A stretch of DNA of 64,000 bases, from contig JACNKX010000112.1 in the NCBI GenBank assembly GCA_014381825.1, positions 58,941 through 122,940 on the forward strand. Reading direction: 5' to 3'. Source of the stretch: Planctomycetota bacterium (GTDB lineage Bacteria; Planctomycetota; Planctomycetia; Pirellulales; Pirellulaceae). The notes beneath the pieces are model-generated. The model ran no database searches and was not told the origin of the DNA. It saw only the letters and a list, made by a program, of their open reading frames with translations. The first letter of the stretch is position 1. Each line of letters starts with the position of its first letter. Below are positions 26,846 to 36,132 of the stretch, in pieces. Position numbers and translations under genes: made by a program.

Positions 26846-26991
26846 TAAATGTCTGTGGGCGTTATGTGGATGAGTGGATAAGACGTTCCCTAATAGTCCA
26901 GCGTACTCGAAATCTCGCCGGACAGAAGACTCACGCGAGGTCGCTGTGATTCCGATCCAGCTCACCGTACTGTACGATATGCTGCTAGATC

Positions 26992-27082
26992 GCATTTCAA
27001 AACTCAGTGGTTGGGGCATCCTGCCGCAGCTTCCGCGACAACTGCTGCGGCTGGAAGGCTCAACCACTGAGTTTTGAAATGC
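26992..27082. repeat. Long hairpin: 22-bp perfect inverted repeat with inner stem
   Basis: Arms at 26992-27013 and 27061-27082 are exact reverse complements over 22 bases. Between them is a second stem, gccgcagc pairing with gctgcggc, so the whole 91-base unit can fold into one long rod. It lies in the 304-base gene-free stretch 26846-27149, upstream of both the thioesterase (minus) and the GYF protein (plus). In that divergent position it is not expected to be a terminator for either gene, which favours a mobile palindromic element. I saw nothing else in the stretch. Confidence 0.75.
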
Positions 27083-27149
27083 CTTCTAGGCTCCGCGCTT
27101 CTGTTCCTATCGTCCTGCGAATGCTATCTGAGTAGCCGAGAACGACTGA

Positions 27150-27977
27150 ATGTCCGATCCGATATGGTATTACGCTCGCGGCGAGTCTGAGCAGGGTCCG
27201 ATTTCGTCCGCACAAATCAAGGCACTAGCAGCGACAGGTGCACTGCGACGTGACGACCTGGTGTGGAAAGAGGGGATGGAGAACTGGCTCCCGGCAAGTG
27301 ACGTCGACGAGCTGTTCCCCAATGGCAAGAAGAAGGGTAACGAGCCGGAAAAGAAGCCAGCTTCGAGTACGAAAGAGAACGGCAAGCCGAAACCGAAGCC
27401 TGCCGTCCGCCGCCCTCCCTTGTCGCCAGATGTGGACATGGCGCAAGTGATTCGTTCGGTGGGGCGAGGCTTGGTCGTCTTAGGTGTTCTGATCGTCCTG
27501 ATGTCTCGTGGCTGTGATTCGTTGGGCGTCCGCAAGGTCGCAAGGTTACAAGCTGTTGCTGAAGTCGCCGAGTCGGATTTCCAGCGAACTTGGGATCGGG
27601 CGAAGAGCCTGTTGGAAGACGAGCAACAGTCGCTGCAAGAACGAACCGATCGGAACAATGTCCAACAGCAGAGGCTAAATAGCTTACCGGAAGAGATCGC
27701 CAAGTTGGATCGTGAGAAGAAAGCCGAACAAAGGAATCTCCGTCGAGGCAAATGGGCTGGATACCAGATCGCCGCAGAGGACTCCGAATCGAACAACCGC
27801 ATGTGGGGCTACTGGCGGCAGCTCGGGTTCCTGTTCGGCACGATGGTCCTCGCCGTCGGCCTACTGTTCGTCACGCCAACCACCGAAGGCCCCGAACGAT
27901 GGATCTGTCTCGTGATGCTGACCGTGATCCTTTACAGCGTCTACGCCAGCGACAGCGTCTGGGGCGGATCGTTTTGA
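27150..27977 (+). CDS. GYF_2-domain membrane protein
   Basis: 275 residues. Residues 1-58 are a GYF_2 domain (WYYARGESEQGPISSAQIKAL ... WLPASDV), a peptide-binding fold found in many planctomycete proteins. A proline/lysine-rich linker (60-95) leads to one helix near 108-122, then a long charged coiled coil (about 128-205, with LLEDEQQSLQERTDRNN), and two C-terminal helices (about 226-243 and 250-267). No enzymatic motif is present. It may be a scaffold that links a membrane complex to proline-rich partners; this is inference. Confidence 0.83.
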   Translation: MSDPIWYYARGESEQGPISSAQIKALAATGALRRDDLVWKEGMENWLPASDVDELFPNGKKKGNEPEKKPASSTKENGKPKPKPAVRRPPLSPDVDMAQVIRSVGRGLVVLGVLIVLMSRGCDSLGVRKVARLQAVAEVAESDFQRTWDRAKSLLEDEQQSLQERTDRNNVQQQRLNSLPEEIAKLDREKKAEQRNLRRGKWAGYQIAAEDSESNNRMWGYWRQLGFLFGTMVLAVGLLFVTPTTEGPERWICLVMLTVILYSVYASDSVWGGSF

Positions 27978-28039
27978 ACGGACTGTTCGCGTCGAATTAA
28001 GTTGTTGTCACTTCGGACCGCCGGTCGTAACATAGAATC

Positions 28040-28276
28040 ATGCCTACGGTATTTCGCAAAGGCCCGTATCGGTTCTTCTTCTACGCTGGCGATCAAGACG
28101 AACCTCCCCATATCCACGTCGAGCGAGATAACTGCGAAGCCAAGTTTTGGCTTGAGCCAGTTCGCTTGGCTCGTAGCCATGGTTTTGCGGCGAACGAGAT
28201 TGTGAAGATCGAGAAGCTAACGACCGATAACCAACACCTCCTATTGGAGCGCTGGAATGAATTCTTCCACCGTTGA
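28040..28276 (+). CDS. DUF4160 protein (possible toxin-antitoxin-like pair with DUF2442)
   Basis: 78 residues covering a full DUF4160 domain: MPTVFRKGPYRFFFYAGD, then the hallmark EPPHIHVER, AKFWLEPV and the C-terminal LLLERWNEFF. DUF4160 is typically encoded directly next to DUF2442, as here, and the pair has been proposed as a toxin-antitoxin-like or accessory module, but no activity is established to my knowledge. The end overlaps the start of the next gene by 20 bp. Confidence 0.85.
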   Translation: MPTVFRKGPYRFFFYAGDQDEPPHIHVERDNCEAKFWLEPVRLARSHGFAANEIVKIEKLTTDNQHLLLERWNEFFHR

Positions 28277-28556
28277 AGTACAGGTTCCCACCGCCACTAA
28301 CGTTCAAGTGAACAACGGTCTGCTGACAGTTGATCTTTCCGATGGTCGGACGATCTCTGTTCCGGTTGCATGGTACCCGCGACTGTCTCACGCAACGGAC
28401 GACGAGCGAACCCAGTGGCGTTTGATCGGAGATGGCCGGGGCATTCACTGGTCCGCCTTGGACGAAGACGTTAGCGTCGACAATCTTCTTTCCGGCAAGT
28501 CGTCAGGAGAAAGCCAAATGTCGTTCAAAAAATGGCTTGAGCAACGGCAGAGTTAA
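28257..28556 (+). CDS. DUF2442 protein, partner of DUF4160
   Basis: 99 residues. The core VNNGLLTVDLSDGRTISVPVAWYPRL and the following IGDGRGIHWSALDEDVSVDNLL match DUF2442, whose members often sit beside DUF4160 and somewhat resemble antitoxin partners. The C-terminal tail (SFKKWLEQRQS) is short and basic. The start lies inside the DUF4160 gene, so translation is probably coupled and the two products may form a complex. Confidence 0.85.
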   Translation: MNSSTVEVQVPTATNVQVNNGLLTVDLSDGRTISVPVAWYPRLSHATDDERTQWRLIGDGRGIHWSALDEDVSVDNLLSGKSSGESQMSFKKWLEQRQS

Positions 28557-28584
28557 TAGCCTCTTTGTCCAGATACACGAACTC

Positions 28585-30174
28585 TCAATCGAGCGGTCGT
28601 TCCTCAAAATCTGACTTATTCACCCAACCCGCGTTGATCTTCTCGCCATTCATGAAGCGTTCGTAGAAACTGCGAGTTCCATTATTGGCGTAGATGTACT
28701 GGTCGAATATTTTGCCGTTTCCGAGAACTCGCGGGTCCGCCTGTTGCTTTAGCTCGGTGAGTAACTGTGACCGAAGCTTTTCTTTCATCTCACCATAGCC
28801 GGATTCTGTCGCAAGATTATTCATACACTCGCGGTCACTCTTCACGTCGAACATCTCTTCGGCCACGCGTTTGCCGAACGAGAGTTTCCAGAACGTCTCG
28901 TTTGTACCGTCCCGCCGCATTTGAAGGATGGCGGTCTTTGTCGGACTGCCGTCACAGTTCAAGTAACCGGTTTCAGGGTTTCCGGCGGGCCAGCGCAATG
29001 TTTCGTAGTTCTGTAGATAAAGCATGTCACCTTTGACGATCCCGCGTACCGGATAACCCCAATCGTGCGGTCGTCCGATGTCGTGACGCTCCTTGCCGAT
29101 CAGCACATGATCGCGTGCTGGATTCACTTGTCCGGCTTTGTCAGACGAGAAAATGTCGGACAAGCTACGACCGGGTGTCGGTTTCATGCCCGCTTCATCC
29201 CAAGAGAGTCCTGCTACCTCGAGGAAGGTCGGCGCAAAGTCGATGAAGCTTATGTAATCGTTGATCGTTCGACCGACGCGCTTGATTCCTTTGGGCCACA
29301 TCACGGCAAGTGGCAGATGATTCGAAAGTTCGTATTCCTGTCCCTTGATCCGTGGGAATGGCATCCCGTTGTCTGCCGTGACGACAACCAGCGTATTATC
29401 AAGCTCCCCGCGAGATTCCAATTCCTCCAGCATCCGCACCAGATGGTCATCGAAGTGTTCGATCTCAAACGCATAGTCGAGCATGTCATTGCGGGTGACT
29501 TCGTTATCGGGCCAAAATGACGGCACCTTATCGATATCTGACAGATGCTTGCCGCCCTTACTCACTCCAACGCCGTACTCATACGCTCGATGCGGTTCTG
29601 TGCTCCCGTACCAGAAGCAAAACGGCTGGCCATTCGCCTTGGCATCAAGAAAGTCTTTGAAGTTCGCTGCGTAGTCGGAGCCGTTAATCGCCTTCGCTGG
29701 AGGCGTGGCTCGCCGTTTATCGAACGGTTGACCGGTCAGCTTGCGAGGCTTACCGCTTGCATCGTTCGCGACGCCAGGTGCCCATCCTTTCGCCGTCTTG
29801 CCGACGAAGTAACCGTGCTCGAACAGCGCCTCGGCGTAAGTCTTGAACTCAGGCGGAAAAAAGGGGATGTGATTGGCCGCCTGTTTGAGCTGCCATGAGT
29901 TGCGGCCTGTTAAGATGCACGCCCGCGAGGGAGCACATTTCGCATTAGGTGTGTATGCGTGAGTGAAGAGTAACCCTTCCTTTGCAACGCGGTCAAATCC
30001 GGGCGTCTTCACCCATTCGGTCCCATACGCGCCCATGTGCGGGTACGACGCATCATCTGCGATGCAGAATAGAATGTTCGGGCGCTCTTGCGCATTCGCA
30101 TCACTCTGCAAACAAACTACGAACGCAAGTAGCAATCCCGTCGATGAGATAAAACGTCGTATTCTCATTGTCAC
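28585..30174 (-). CDS. Secreted type I sulfatase
   Basis: 529 residues with a signal peptide (about 1-28). The metal-site aspartates are in [12 protein letters not shown] (D40, D41) and the formylglycine motif is [11 protein letters not shown] (C80), the classical CxPSR. Later blocks include [16 protein letters not shown] for the second metal pair. This is a formylglycine-dependent arylsulfatase of the S1 family, closest in style to the heparan/N-sulfoglucosamine-type sulfatases. Last gene of a four-gene minus-strand operon; a 90 bp gap separates it from the TIM-barrel gene. Confidence 0.94.
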   Translation of the reverse strand: MTMRIRRFISSTGLLLAFVVCLQSDANAQERPNILFCIADDASYPHMGAYGTEWVKTPGFDRVAKEGLLFTHAYTPNAKCAPSRACILTGRNSWQLKQAANHIPFFPPEFKTYAEALFEHGYFVGKTAKGWAPGVANDASGKPRKLTGQPFDKRRATPPAKAINGSDYAANFKDFLDAKANGQPFCFWYGSTEPHRAYEYGVGVSKGGKHLSDIDKVPSFWPDNEVTRNDMLDYAFEIEHFDDHLVRMLEELESRGELDNTLVVVTADNGMPFPRIKGQEYELSNHLPLAVMWPKGIKRVGRTINDYISFIDFAPTFLEVAGLSWDEAGMKPTPGRSLSDIFSSDKAGQVNPARDHVLIGKERHDIGRPHDWGYPVRGIVKGDMLYLQNYETLRWPAGNPETGYLNCDGSPTKTAILQMRRDGTNETFWKLSFGKRVAEEMFDVKSDRECMNNLATESGYGEMKEKLRSQLLTELKQQADPRVLGNGKIFDQYIYANNGTRSFYERFMNGEKINAGWVNKSDFEERPLD

Positions 30175-30264
30175 TCTTTCCTATCGTCAGTTTTCTTGCT
30201 GTGATCCGTGGTCATTTACTGATTCTAGTCATGTTCAATCATCGAGCCACGGCGAGCTGCATAC

Positions 30265-31329
30265 TCACAGTCTCAACACGTCGCGGGCGTAATCAAGGCT
30301 CGCACGAACATTGGCGTCTTCTTGAGCGAGTTGCTCCGCAGGGCCGAGTCGGCTGATGTATTGCAAGTTGTCGGTTGCGCCGTCGCGAACTGTCGTCAAT
30401 GTTCTGGCAAGATCTTCCGCCGGAAGATCGTGTAATGTCCTCCAATATCTGCCTGTCAGAACAGGTACCTTGAGTGGATCGCGTGTGATTAGTTCAAGGC
30501 TGAAATGAACGTGTGGCTTCTCGGCCTTCAGAAGCTCGACGATCTTCGTCAGGTCAATAAAACCTTGTCCCAGCGGGATGTCGGCCAGTAAGAACCCGTC
30601 TTCGTAAGTTTGTACCGCCTGATCCTTGAGATGGACGGAGTGTGCCCACGGAGCTAGGGCTTTGGCCGTTTCCACGGGATCTTCGAGCAAAGCGAAACTG
30701 TTTCCTGTATCGACGCACGCGCCGACGAACTCGCTGCTAATCTGCTCGAACAGGGCAACACGTTGGTCGGTGCGATGATCCTTGTGGTTTTCGACGGCAA
30801 GCGGGACACGGTGACGTTCGGCGATTGGCGCTGCTCGCTCCAGCGAATTTTGACCGCGTGCTTCGAATTCGCGAAACATCTTGAGAGAATCGAAGTATTC
30901 GTAGCGGCGTCCCGGAATGATCGTCGTGCGAACCGCTTTCGCTCCGACCGCCGCTGCCGTCTTCATCTCCGCATCGAATCGCTCTAAGTTTGAATCGTCT
31001 TTGGGTACCGAAACAATCGCTTCAATGTATTTACCGTTCGCCTCGGCTTGATTTCGCAGGCCAATTGCTGCGTTGCCGTCCATCACTCCGAGTCGAATCT
31101 GCATCCCGCCAGCGCCCAAAGAAATGCAGTGTTCTAAAAACGTATTGGGTTCGAATAAACGGATCGATGGCGTTGCCTTGGCCAACATTTTGCGACGGAA
31201 TTGACAGCAGTAGGTAACTAAGCCGAGAGCAGTTCGCTCGGAACGGTCACGACCGATGGCGGAAAGAGCGGGCGGCAGCATGACTGACGAACCGGCAGCA
31301 AGCAGCCGCAATGCTTCCCTTCGATTCAT
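30265..31329 (-). CDS. Secreted sugar phosphate isomerase/epimerase-like TIM barrel
   Basis: 354 residues. A short Tat-like or Sec leader (NRREALRLLAAGSSVML) precedes a xylose-isomerase-type TIM barrel. Probable metal ligands are in PLAVENHKDHR, CVDTGNSFALLED, HSVHLKDQ and HFSLELITRDPLK, the regular E-D-H-E pattern of the superfamily. It lies between two sulfatase genes (gaps of 23 and 90 bp), so it probably acts on a sugar released by them. Confidence 0.88.
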   Translation of the reverse strand: MNRREALRLLAAGSSVMLPPALSAIGRDRSERTALGLVTYCCQFRRKMLAKATPSIRLFEPNTFLEHCISLGAGGMQIRLGVMDGNAAIGLRNQAEANGKYIEAIVSVPKDDSNLERFDAEMKTAAAVGAKAVRTTIIPGRRYEYFDSLKMFREFEARGQNSLERAAPIAERHRVPLAVENHKDHRTDQRVALFEQISSEFVGACVDTGNSFALLEDPVETAKALAPWAHSVHLKDQAVQTYEDGFLLADIPLGQGFIDLTKIVELLKAEKPHVHFSLELITRDPLKVPVLTGRYWRTLHDLPAEDLARTLTTVRDGATDNLQYISRLGPAEQLAQEDANVRASLDYARDVLRL

Positions 31330-31352
31330 GGTCTACCTCAGTCTAGCTTTCA

Positions 31353-32777
31353 TCAATTGCCACTTGGTGGGACGAAACGGTGCTTTCCCCGCCGAGCCGC
31401 CGTAAGCGACTCCATCGTATCTTGGGGCGCGCCTGGATCGCCCTGTGATCTCATCCAACGATCAAGCGCCTCGGCGAGACGCGACAGGATTGGTCGGCTC
31501 GTCGAATCAGTTGCGAGGTTCTTCATTTCGTAGGGATCCACAGCCGTGTGATAGAGCTGCTCCGATGGTCGCATCATGTACCGCTTGACCAGCGCGTACG
31601 TTTGTGGATCCGTTTGTGAGTTCCAAACCCACGTCGCCCAATACGGATTATTCAAGGCGCCGTCGCCTCGCGTTCCCATGAGATGTTTCTCGATATAGAG
31701 TTCGTCGGGACGCAAGTTGCGGATGTAACGATAAGTGCCATCGGTGACAGTGCGGATTGGATACGAAGGTCCTTCTGGAAGGTTGTTGTGCATTCCGTAA
31801 GCGAACTCGCGATGTGTCGTTCGTTCGCCAACTAATACCGGTAAGAAACTCGAACCATCCAGATCACTCAGTGTTTCAGTAGAGTCAATAACGTCAAGCA
31901 AGGTCGGCAAGATGTCCGCATACTGCACCAACGCGTCCGTTCGCTTGCCTGCCGCTATCTCTCCGGGCCATCGAGCGACTAGTGCCGTACGCAAGCCGGT
32001 ATCCCAATTTGTCCACTTGCATCCCGGAAACTGTGATCCTTGCTCGGATGTGAATAACACGAGCGTCTCCTTTGATTTGCCTGTCGATTCCAGCGTTTCG
32101 AGGATCTCACCGACTTGCCCGTCCATGTAAGTAATCTCCGCCAAGTAGCGAGAGAAGTCGTCGCGAGTTCGGGGCGTATCAGCGATGTTTGGCGGCAACT
32201 TGAGCTTGGCCGGAGGATATCGCGTTGGGTCTCCCATGACCCACGGCACGTGCGGTTCGACCAACGCGATCACAAGACAAAACGGATCTTCTGCTGACAT
32301 GAACGCCTTTGCGCTTGCAATGTCATGGGCCTTGGTTGGATTTCGCACGCAACTCGGATCGAACCCACCTACCTTTTCAAATGGGAACGCTTCTACTGGT
32401 CTGACATGCACCTTGCCCGCGATCCCGACGCGATATCCATGCGCACCCAATCGTTGCGGCATGCTCAGCGTGTCTCGACGGCTCGCCGAATGGTTCCAGG
32501 CGCAGCCGTTACGCATCGGGTACTGTCCGGTGAAGAGTTCCGCTCGACAAGGCTGGCACATCGCCGAAGCGAGGTACGCGCGATTAAACGTCATTCCTTG
32601 GCGGGCGAGTCGATCGATGTTCGGCGTTCGCGCGTTCGGTCCACCGTAAAGAGGCAGATCGTTGAACGTGCAATCATCGGCCATGATGATCAACACGTTT
32701 GGCATCTCGACCGCAGCGAGAGCGTGATTAAGGCCGAGCGAGCAAACGACAAGTCCGATCAGGGAAACGGTTCGCAT
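31353..32777 (-). CDS. Secreted type I sulfatase with CxPCR active site
   Basis: 474 residues from the ATG at 32777, giving a clean signal peptide (about 1-22); the frame is open 35 codons further upstream but overlaps the neighbouring gene. Metal-site aspartates are in IMADDCTFND (D34, D35). The formylglycine motif is CQPCRAELFTG (C74), where the usual Ser of CxPSR is Cys. The TSEQGSQFPGCKW block aligns with the second metal site. Probably an S1-family sulfatase acting on a glycan. It follows the alpha/beta-hydrolase by 13 bp. Confidence 0.93.
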   Translation of the reverse strand: MRTVSLIGLVVCSLGLNHALAAVEMPNVLIIMADDCTFNDLPLYGGPNARTPNIDRLARQGMTFNRAYLASAMCQPCRAELFTGQYPMRNGCAWNHSASRRDTLSMPQRLGAHGYRVGIAGKVHVRPVEAFPFEKVGGFDPSCVRNPTKAHDIASAKAFMSAEDPFCLVIALVEPHVPWVMGDPTRYPPAKLKLPPNIADTPRTRDDFSRYLAEITYMDGQVGEILETLESTGKSKETLVLFTSEQGSQFPGCKWTNWDTGLRTALVARWPGEIAAGKRTDALVQYADILPTLLDVIDSTETLSDLDGSSFLPVLVGERTTHREFAYGMHNNLPEGPSYPIRTVTDGTYRYIRNLRPDELYIEKHLMGTRGDGALNNPYWATWVWNSQTDPQTYALVKRYMMRPSEQLYHTAVDPYEMKNLATDSTSRPILSRLAEALDRWMRSQGDPGAPQDTMESLTAARRGKHRFVPPSGN

Positions 32778-32790
32778 AAAACTCGCTCTT

Positions 32791-33708
32791 TCATTCGCTG
32801 AATACTTGCTGCAGATGTTCCGCCAGTTCGGAAACGGCTTGTCGCCCCACATCAAACACTCCAGCGAAGTGTAAGAAGCCATGGATCATCCCGTCGTACG
32901 GGCGTATTGTCGTTGGAACGCCAGCCGCTTGCAAACGATCTGCGTAGGCTTCGCCTTCACTTAATAACACATCGTATTCGGCGGTGATCACGTGCGCGGG
33001 TGGGACCTTGCTTAAGTTGGTTGCGAGACTGGGTACGGCATACGGGTTCGCAGCGTCTGATTCACCGCCGAGGTATTGTTCCCAGAACCACATCATCGTC
33101 TTACGCGACAAACCAAATCCTTCGGCATGAGCCAAGTAAGATTCCGTCTCAAAATTCGGTTCGACAACGGGATAGATCAAAACCTGCGCCTGAATCCCGG
33201 GCGAACCAAGCTCCGCGGCGCGAATCGCAACCGCTGCGGCCAAGTTCCCGCCCGCGCTATCGCCGGCGACGACAATACGCGAAGGATCAATGTTGAATTC
33301 ATCTGCGCACTCAGAAACGTAAGCAGTTGCAGCATAGCTGTCGTCGAAAGCGGCCGGAAACTTCGCGTCGGGAGCCAGTCGATAGTCAACGGCCACAACG
33401 ACACAACCAGCCTCACGAGCAAGGCGTCGACAAAGCGTGTCATGAGTATCGAGATTGCCGAGTACCCAGCCACCCCCGTGAAAGTAGACCACCACCGGCA
33501 GGTTGTCTGCGTCAGACGGCCAATAGCTTCGCACCCGAACATGTTCGGCGATCGTACGATCCTCGACGCGATGCAACTCCGGCCCGTCACCAAAGACGGC
33601 GGTGAAGCTCGCGAACAATGCGCGACCTTCACTCGGAGGCATGGTCTCCCAACCGGGGCGATTTTGTGCGGCGACATCATCGAGAAAACTTCTCACTTGA
33701 GCGTGCAA
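32791..33708 (-). CDS. Alpha/beta-hydrolase of the hormone-sensitive lipase family
   Basis: 305 residues. The oxyanion-hole motif is FHGGGWVLGNL (HGGG at 77-80), the nucleophile is S151 in VAGDSAGGNLA, the acid is in AEYDVLLSEGEAYAD, and the histidine is in DGMIHGFLHF. These define the HSL (family IV) esterases. No signal peptide is evident, so it is likely cytoplasmic. First gene of the sulfatase operon, and divergent from the DUF1549/1553 gene at 33933. Confidence 0.93.
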   Translation of the reverse strand: MHAQVRSFLDDVAAQNRPGWETMPPSEGRALFASFTAVFGDGPELHRVEDRTIAEHVRVRSYWPSDADNLPVVVYFHGGGWVLGNLDTHDTLCRRLAREAGCVVVAVDYRLAPDAKFPAAFDDSYAATAYVSECADEFNIDPSRIVVAGDSAGGNLAAAVAIRAAELGSPGIQAQVLIYPVVEPNFETESYLAHAEGFGLSRKTMMWFWEQYLGGESDAANPYAVPSLATNLSKVPPAHVITAEYDVLLSEGEAYADRLQAAGVPTTIRPYDGMIHGFLHFAGVFDVGRQAVSELAEHLQQVFSE

Positions 33709-33932
33709 GGTCCTGTCCTCTCTTACGTTGGAGTTCTGATTTCAGTATTTCGGATCGTGGATGATCAAGCGGCGGGACATTCTAATGTCTACAGAGCACG
33801 AACGTCGAGATGCTCGTGCGAACACGCTCTCGTTTCGTTATGCTCATTCGAACGAAGATTTCTGGAGACGCTTCTGTTATCCTAACAACTGCACGCTCTC
33901 CCGACGCCGATTGCGTTCCTGCCATAGAAATC

Positions 33933-36077
33933 ATGCAACAACAAACGATTATTCTCACGATTTGCCTCTCCTCAATCCTGTTCGTGTCCGCTGCAGTGTT
34001 TGCCGATGAGAATGAGTTTTTCGAAAAGAAGATCCGACCCGTTTTGGTCGAGCGTTGTTTCAAATGTCATTCCGAACAAGCGGACAAGGTGAAGGGTGGC
34101 TTGTTGCTCGACTCGCGTGACGCAAGTCGTCGCGGTGGCGATTCTGGGGCTGCTGTGGTACCAGGCGATCTTGACGCGAGTTTGCTTTTGAGCGCGCTCC
34201 GTTATGAAAGTTTTGAGATGCCGCCGGATGGCAAGCTGCCGGATGCGGTCATTGCTGCTTTTGAAACGTGGATTAAACAGGGGGCTCACGATCCGCGAGA
34301 TGCTCCTACCGGCGAGGCGGCTGCTGCGGAGATCAATTGGGAAGAGGCTCGACGTTTCTGGGCATTTCAATTGCCAACATTACATGCGTTGCCGATCGAT
34401 GTATCCGTCGAAACGATTCGGCGACCGCTGGACGCGTTTGTCGTGTCACGCTTAAACGACTCGAAGCTGACTCCGAATCCAGAAGCTTCGCGAAATGTGC
34501 TGATTCGCCGCGTAACTTTTGATTTGATCGGCTTGCCCCCAACGCCCGAAGAAGTTAAGTCGTTCGTTGAGGACAAAGCACCGGATGCGTTCGAGCGGCT
34601 CGTCGAACGATTATTGGCTTCGCCGCAGTATGGCGAACGGTGGTCAAGGACGTGGCTGGACCTCGCTCGCTACGCCGAGGATCAGGCACACATCGTTGGC
34701 AACAACACGGCGCTCTGCTATCCGAATGCGTATCTCTATCGCGACTGGGTGATCAACGCCTTCAACAAAGATCTGCCGTACGACCAATTTGTGCGCCAGC
34801 AACTTGCGGCAGACTTAGTTAATCCTGACGACAAAGCCAGTCATATTGCGCTAGGCTTCATCGGCCTCGGCCCCAAATACTATCGTCGCAGCGACATCGA
34901 AGTGATGGCGGAGGAATGGGAAGACCGAGTCGACACAGTTGCGCGCGGCTTACTTGGACTGACGATCGCCTGTGCTCGGTGCCACGATCACAAGTACGAC
35001 CCGATCCCCACGGAGGATTACTATTCGCTGGCCGGCATCTTTGCCAGTACCGAGATGTTCAACCGACCGTTGGATGCCCAGCGAGAACGAGAAAAGGACG
35101 GTCGGGCAAAGAAGGCCGAAGACGCGGTCCACATCGTCCGCGATACGAAGTTGCAGGACTTGAACGTCTTCATTCGCGGCGACGTGAAGAAGAAGGGTCA
35201 AGTCGCGAAGCGGCGGTTTCCGCGGATCTTGTGTTCGACTGAGTCATTGTCCTTGGCGTTTGAAAAGGGCAGCGGCCGATTGGAGTTGGCTGATTCGATC
35301 GCCACGCGAGACAACTCGTTAACCGCGCGCGTGATCGTGAATCGTGTGTGGGGACAATTGTTTGGAGAGCCTATCGTTGGCACGCCCAGCAACTTTGGTA
35401 GCCTCGGCGAACGACCGACGCATCCAGATCTGCTCGATGATCTATCGGTGCGATTTATGAATTCAGGATGGTCGCTCAAATGGTTACAACGCGAAATCGT
35501 TCTGTCGGCAACCTATCGTCAGAGCAGCGACATCGATTCCGCGAAACAGGACATTGACCCCGCAAATAGGTTGTTGTGGCGAATGAATCGTCGTCGGCTG
35601 AGCGTAGAAGCGTGGCGCGATGCTCTGTTGTCCGTTGGAGATCGGCTGGCGTTTCAACTCGGCGGACCTTCGATTGATCCGCAGGCCCCCGACGAGCGAC
35701 GACGTACCGCGTACAGTCGAATCAGCCGCCTGGAGCTGGATGCGATGCTGGCGTTGTTTGATTTTCCTGATCCAAACGTACACAGCCCCAAGCGAAACGA
35801 GACGACAACACCATTACAAAAACTGTTCGTGTTGAACAGCCCGTTTATGGTTCGGCAAGCCGAGGCGTTCGCGCGGCGAGTGACCGAGGCAGAGGCCAGC
35901 GACACCGATCGCATCAGTTTGGCTTACAAGATCGCACTTGGCCGCAGTCCGAGTGCCGATGAACGAGAAATCGGCCTAACGTTTCTTGATGGTTGCGACG
36001 AAGCAGAGGAAGAGACGCGGTGGGTGCAGTATGCTCAGATCGTGCTTGCCTCGAACGAGATGTTTATGTTGGATTAG
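33933..36077 (+). CDS. PSCyt1-DUF1549-DUF1553 protein (short form)
   Basis: 714 residues from the ATG at 33933, which gives a clean signal peptide (about 1-24). PSCyt1 motif CFKCH is at 42-46, DUF1549 includes LIRRVTFDLIGLPPT, and a second motif CARCHDHKYD is near 347. DUF1553 has NSLTARVIVNRVWG and SATYRQSS. It lacks the coiled-coil insertion of the paralogue at 19544, which otherwise aligns closely. The DUF1501 gene follows after 55 bp. Divergent from the sulfatase operon, so the two may share a control region (33709-33932). Confidence 0.93.
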   Translation: MQQQTIILTICLSSILFVSAAVFADENEFFEKKIRPVLVERCFKCHSEQADKVKGGLLLDSRDASRRGGDSGAAVVPGDLDASLLLSALRYESFEMPPDGKLPDAVIAAFETWIKQGAHDPRDAPTGEAAAAEINWEEARRFWAFQLPTLHALPIDVSVETIRRPLDAFVVSRLNDSKLTPNPEASRNVLIRRVTFDLIGLPPTPEEVKSFVEDKAPDAFERLVERLLASPQYGERWSRTWLDLARYAEDQAHIVGNNTALCYPNAYLYRDWVINAFNKDLPYDQFVRQQLAADLVNPDDKASHIALGFIGLGPKYYRRSDIEVMAEEWEDRVDTVARGLLGLTIACARCHDHKYDPIPTEDYYSLAGIFASTEMFNRPLDAQREREKDGRAKKAEDAVHIVRDTKLQDLNVFIRGDVKKKGQVAKRRFPRILCSTESLSLAFEKGSGRLELADSIATRDNSLTARVIVNRVWGQLFGEPIVGTPSNFGSLGERPTHPDLLDDLSVRFMNSGWSLKWLQREIVLSATYRQSSDIDSAKQDIDPANRLLWRMNRRRLSVEAWRDALLSVGDRLAFQLGGPSIDPQAPDERRRTAYSRISRLELDAMLALFDFPDPNVHSPKRNETTTPLQKLFVLNSPFMVRQAEAFARRVTEAEASDTDRISLAYKIALGRSPSADEREIGLTFLDGCDEAEEETRWVQYAQIVLASNEMFMLD

Positions 36078-36132
36078 GATCTTGTCTAACGACCTGTTGC
36101 GGGTGACCGGCGAGTACCAGAGGAAGAGACTA

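Noticed and set aside
26846..27067. N-terminal extension of the thioesterase up to an ATG at 27067
   Set aside because: The added 74 residues cover a perfect palindrome and show no homology; the fold begins at MIRTLKIGE (ATG at 26845).
33076..33885. 269-codon plus-strand open frame over the family IV esterase
   Set aside because: The esterase on the minus strand has HGGG and GDSAGG motifs in register. The plus-strand frame has no recognisable features.
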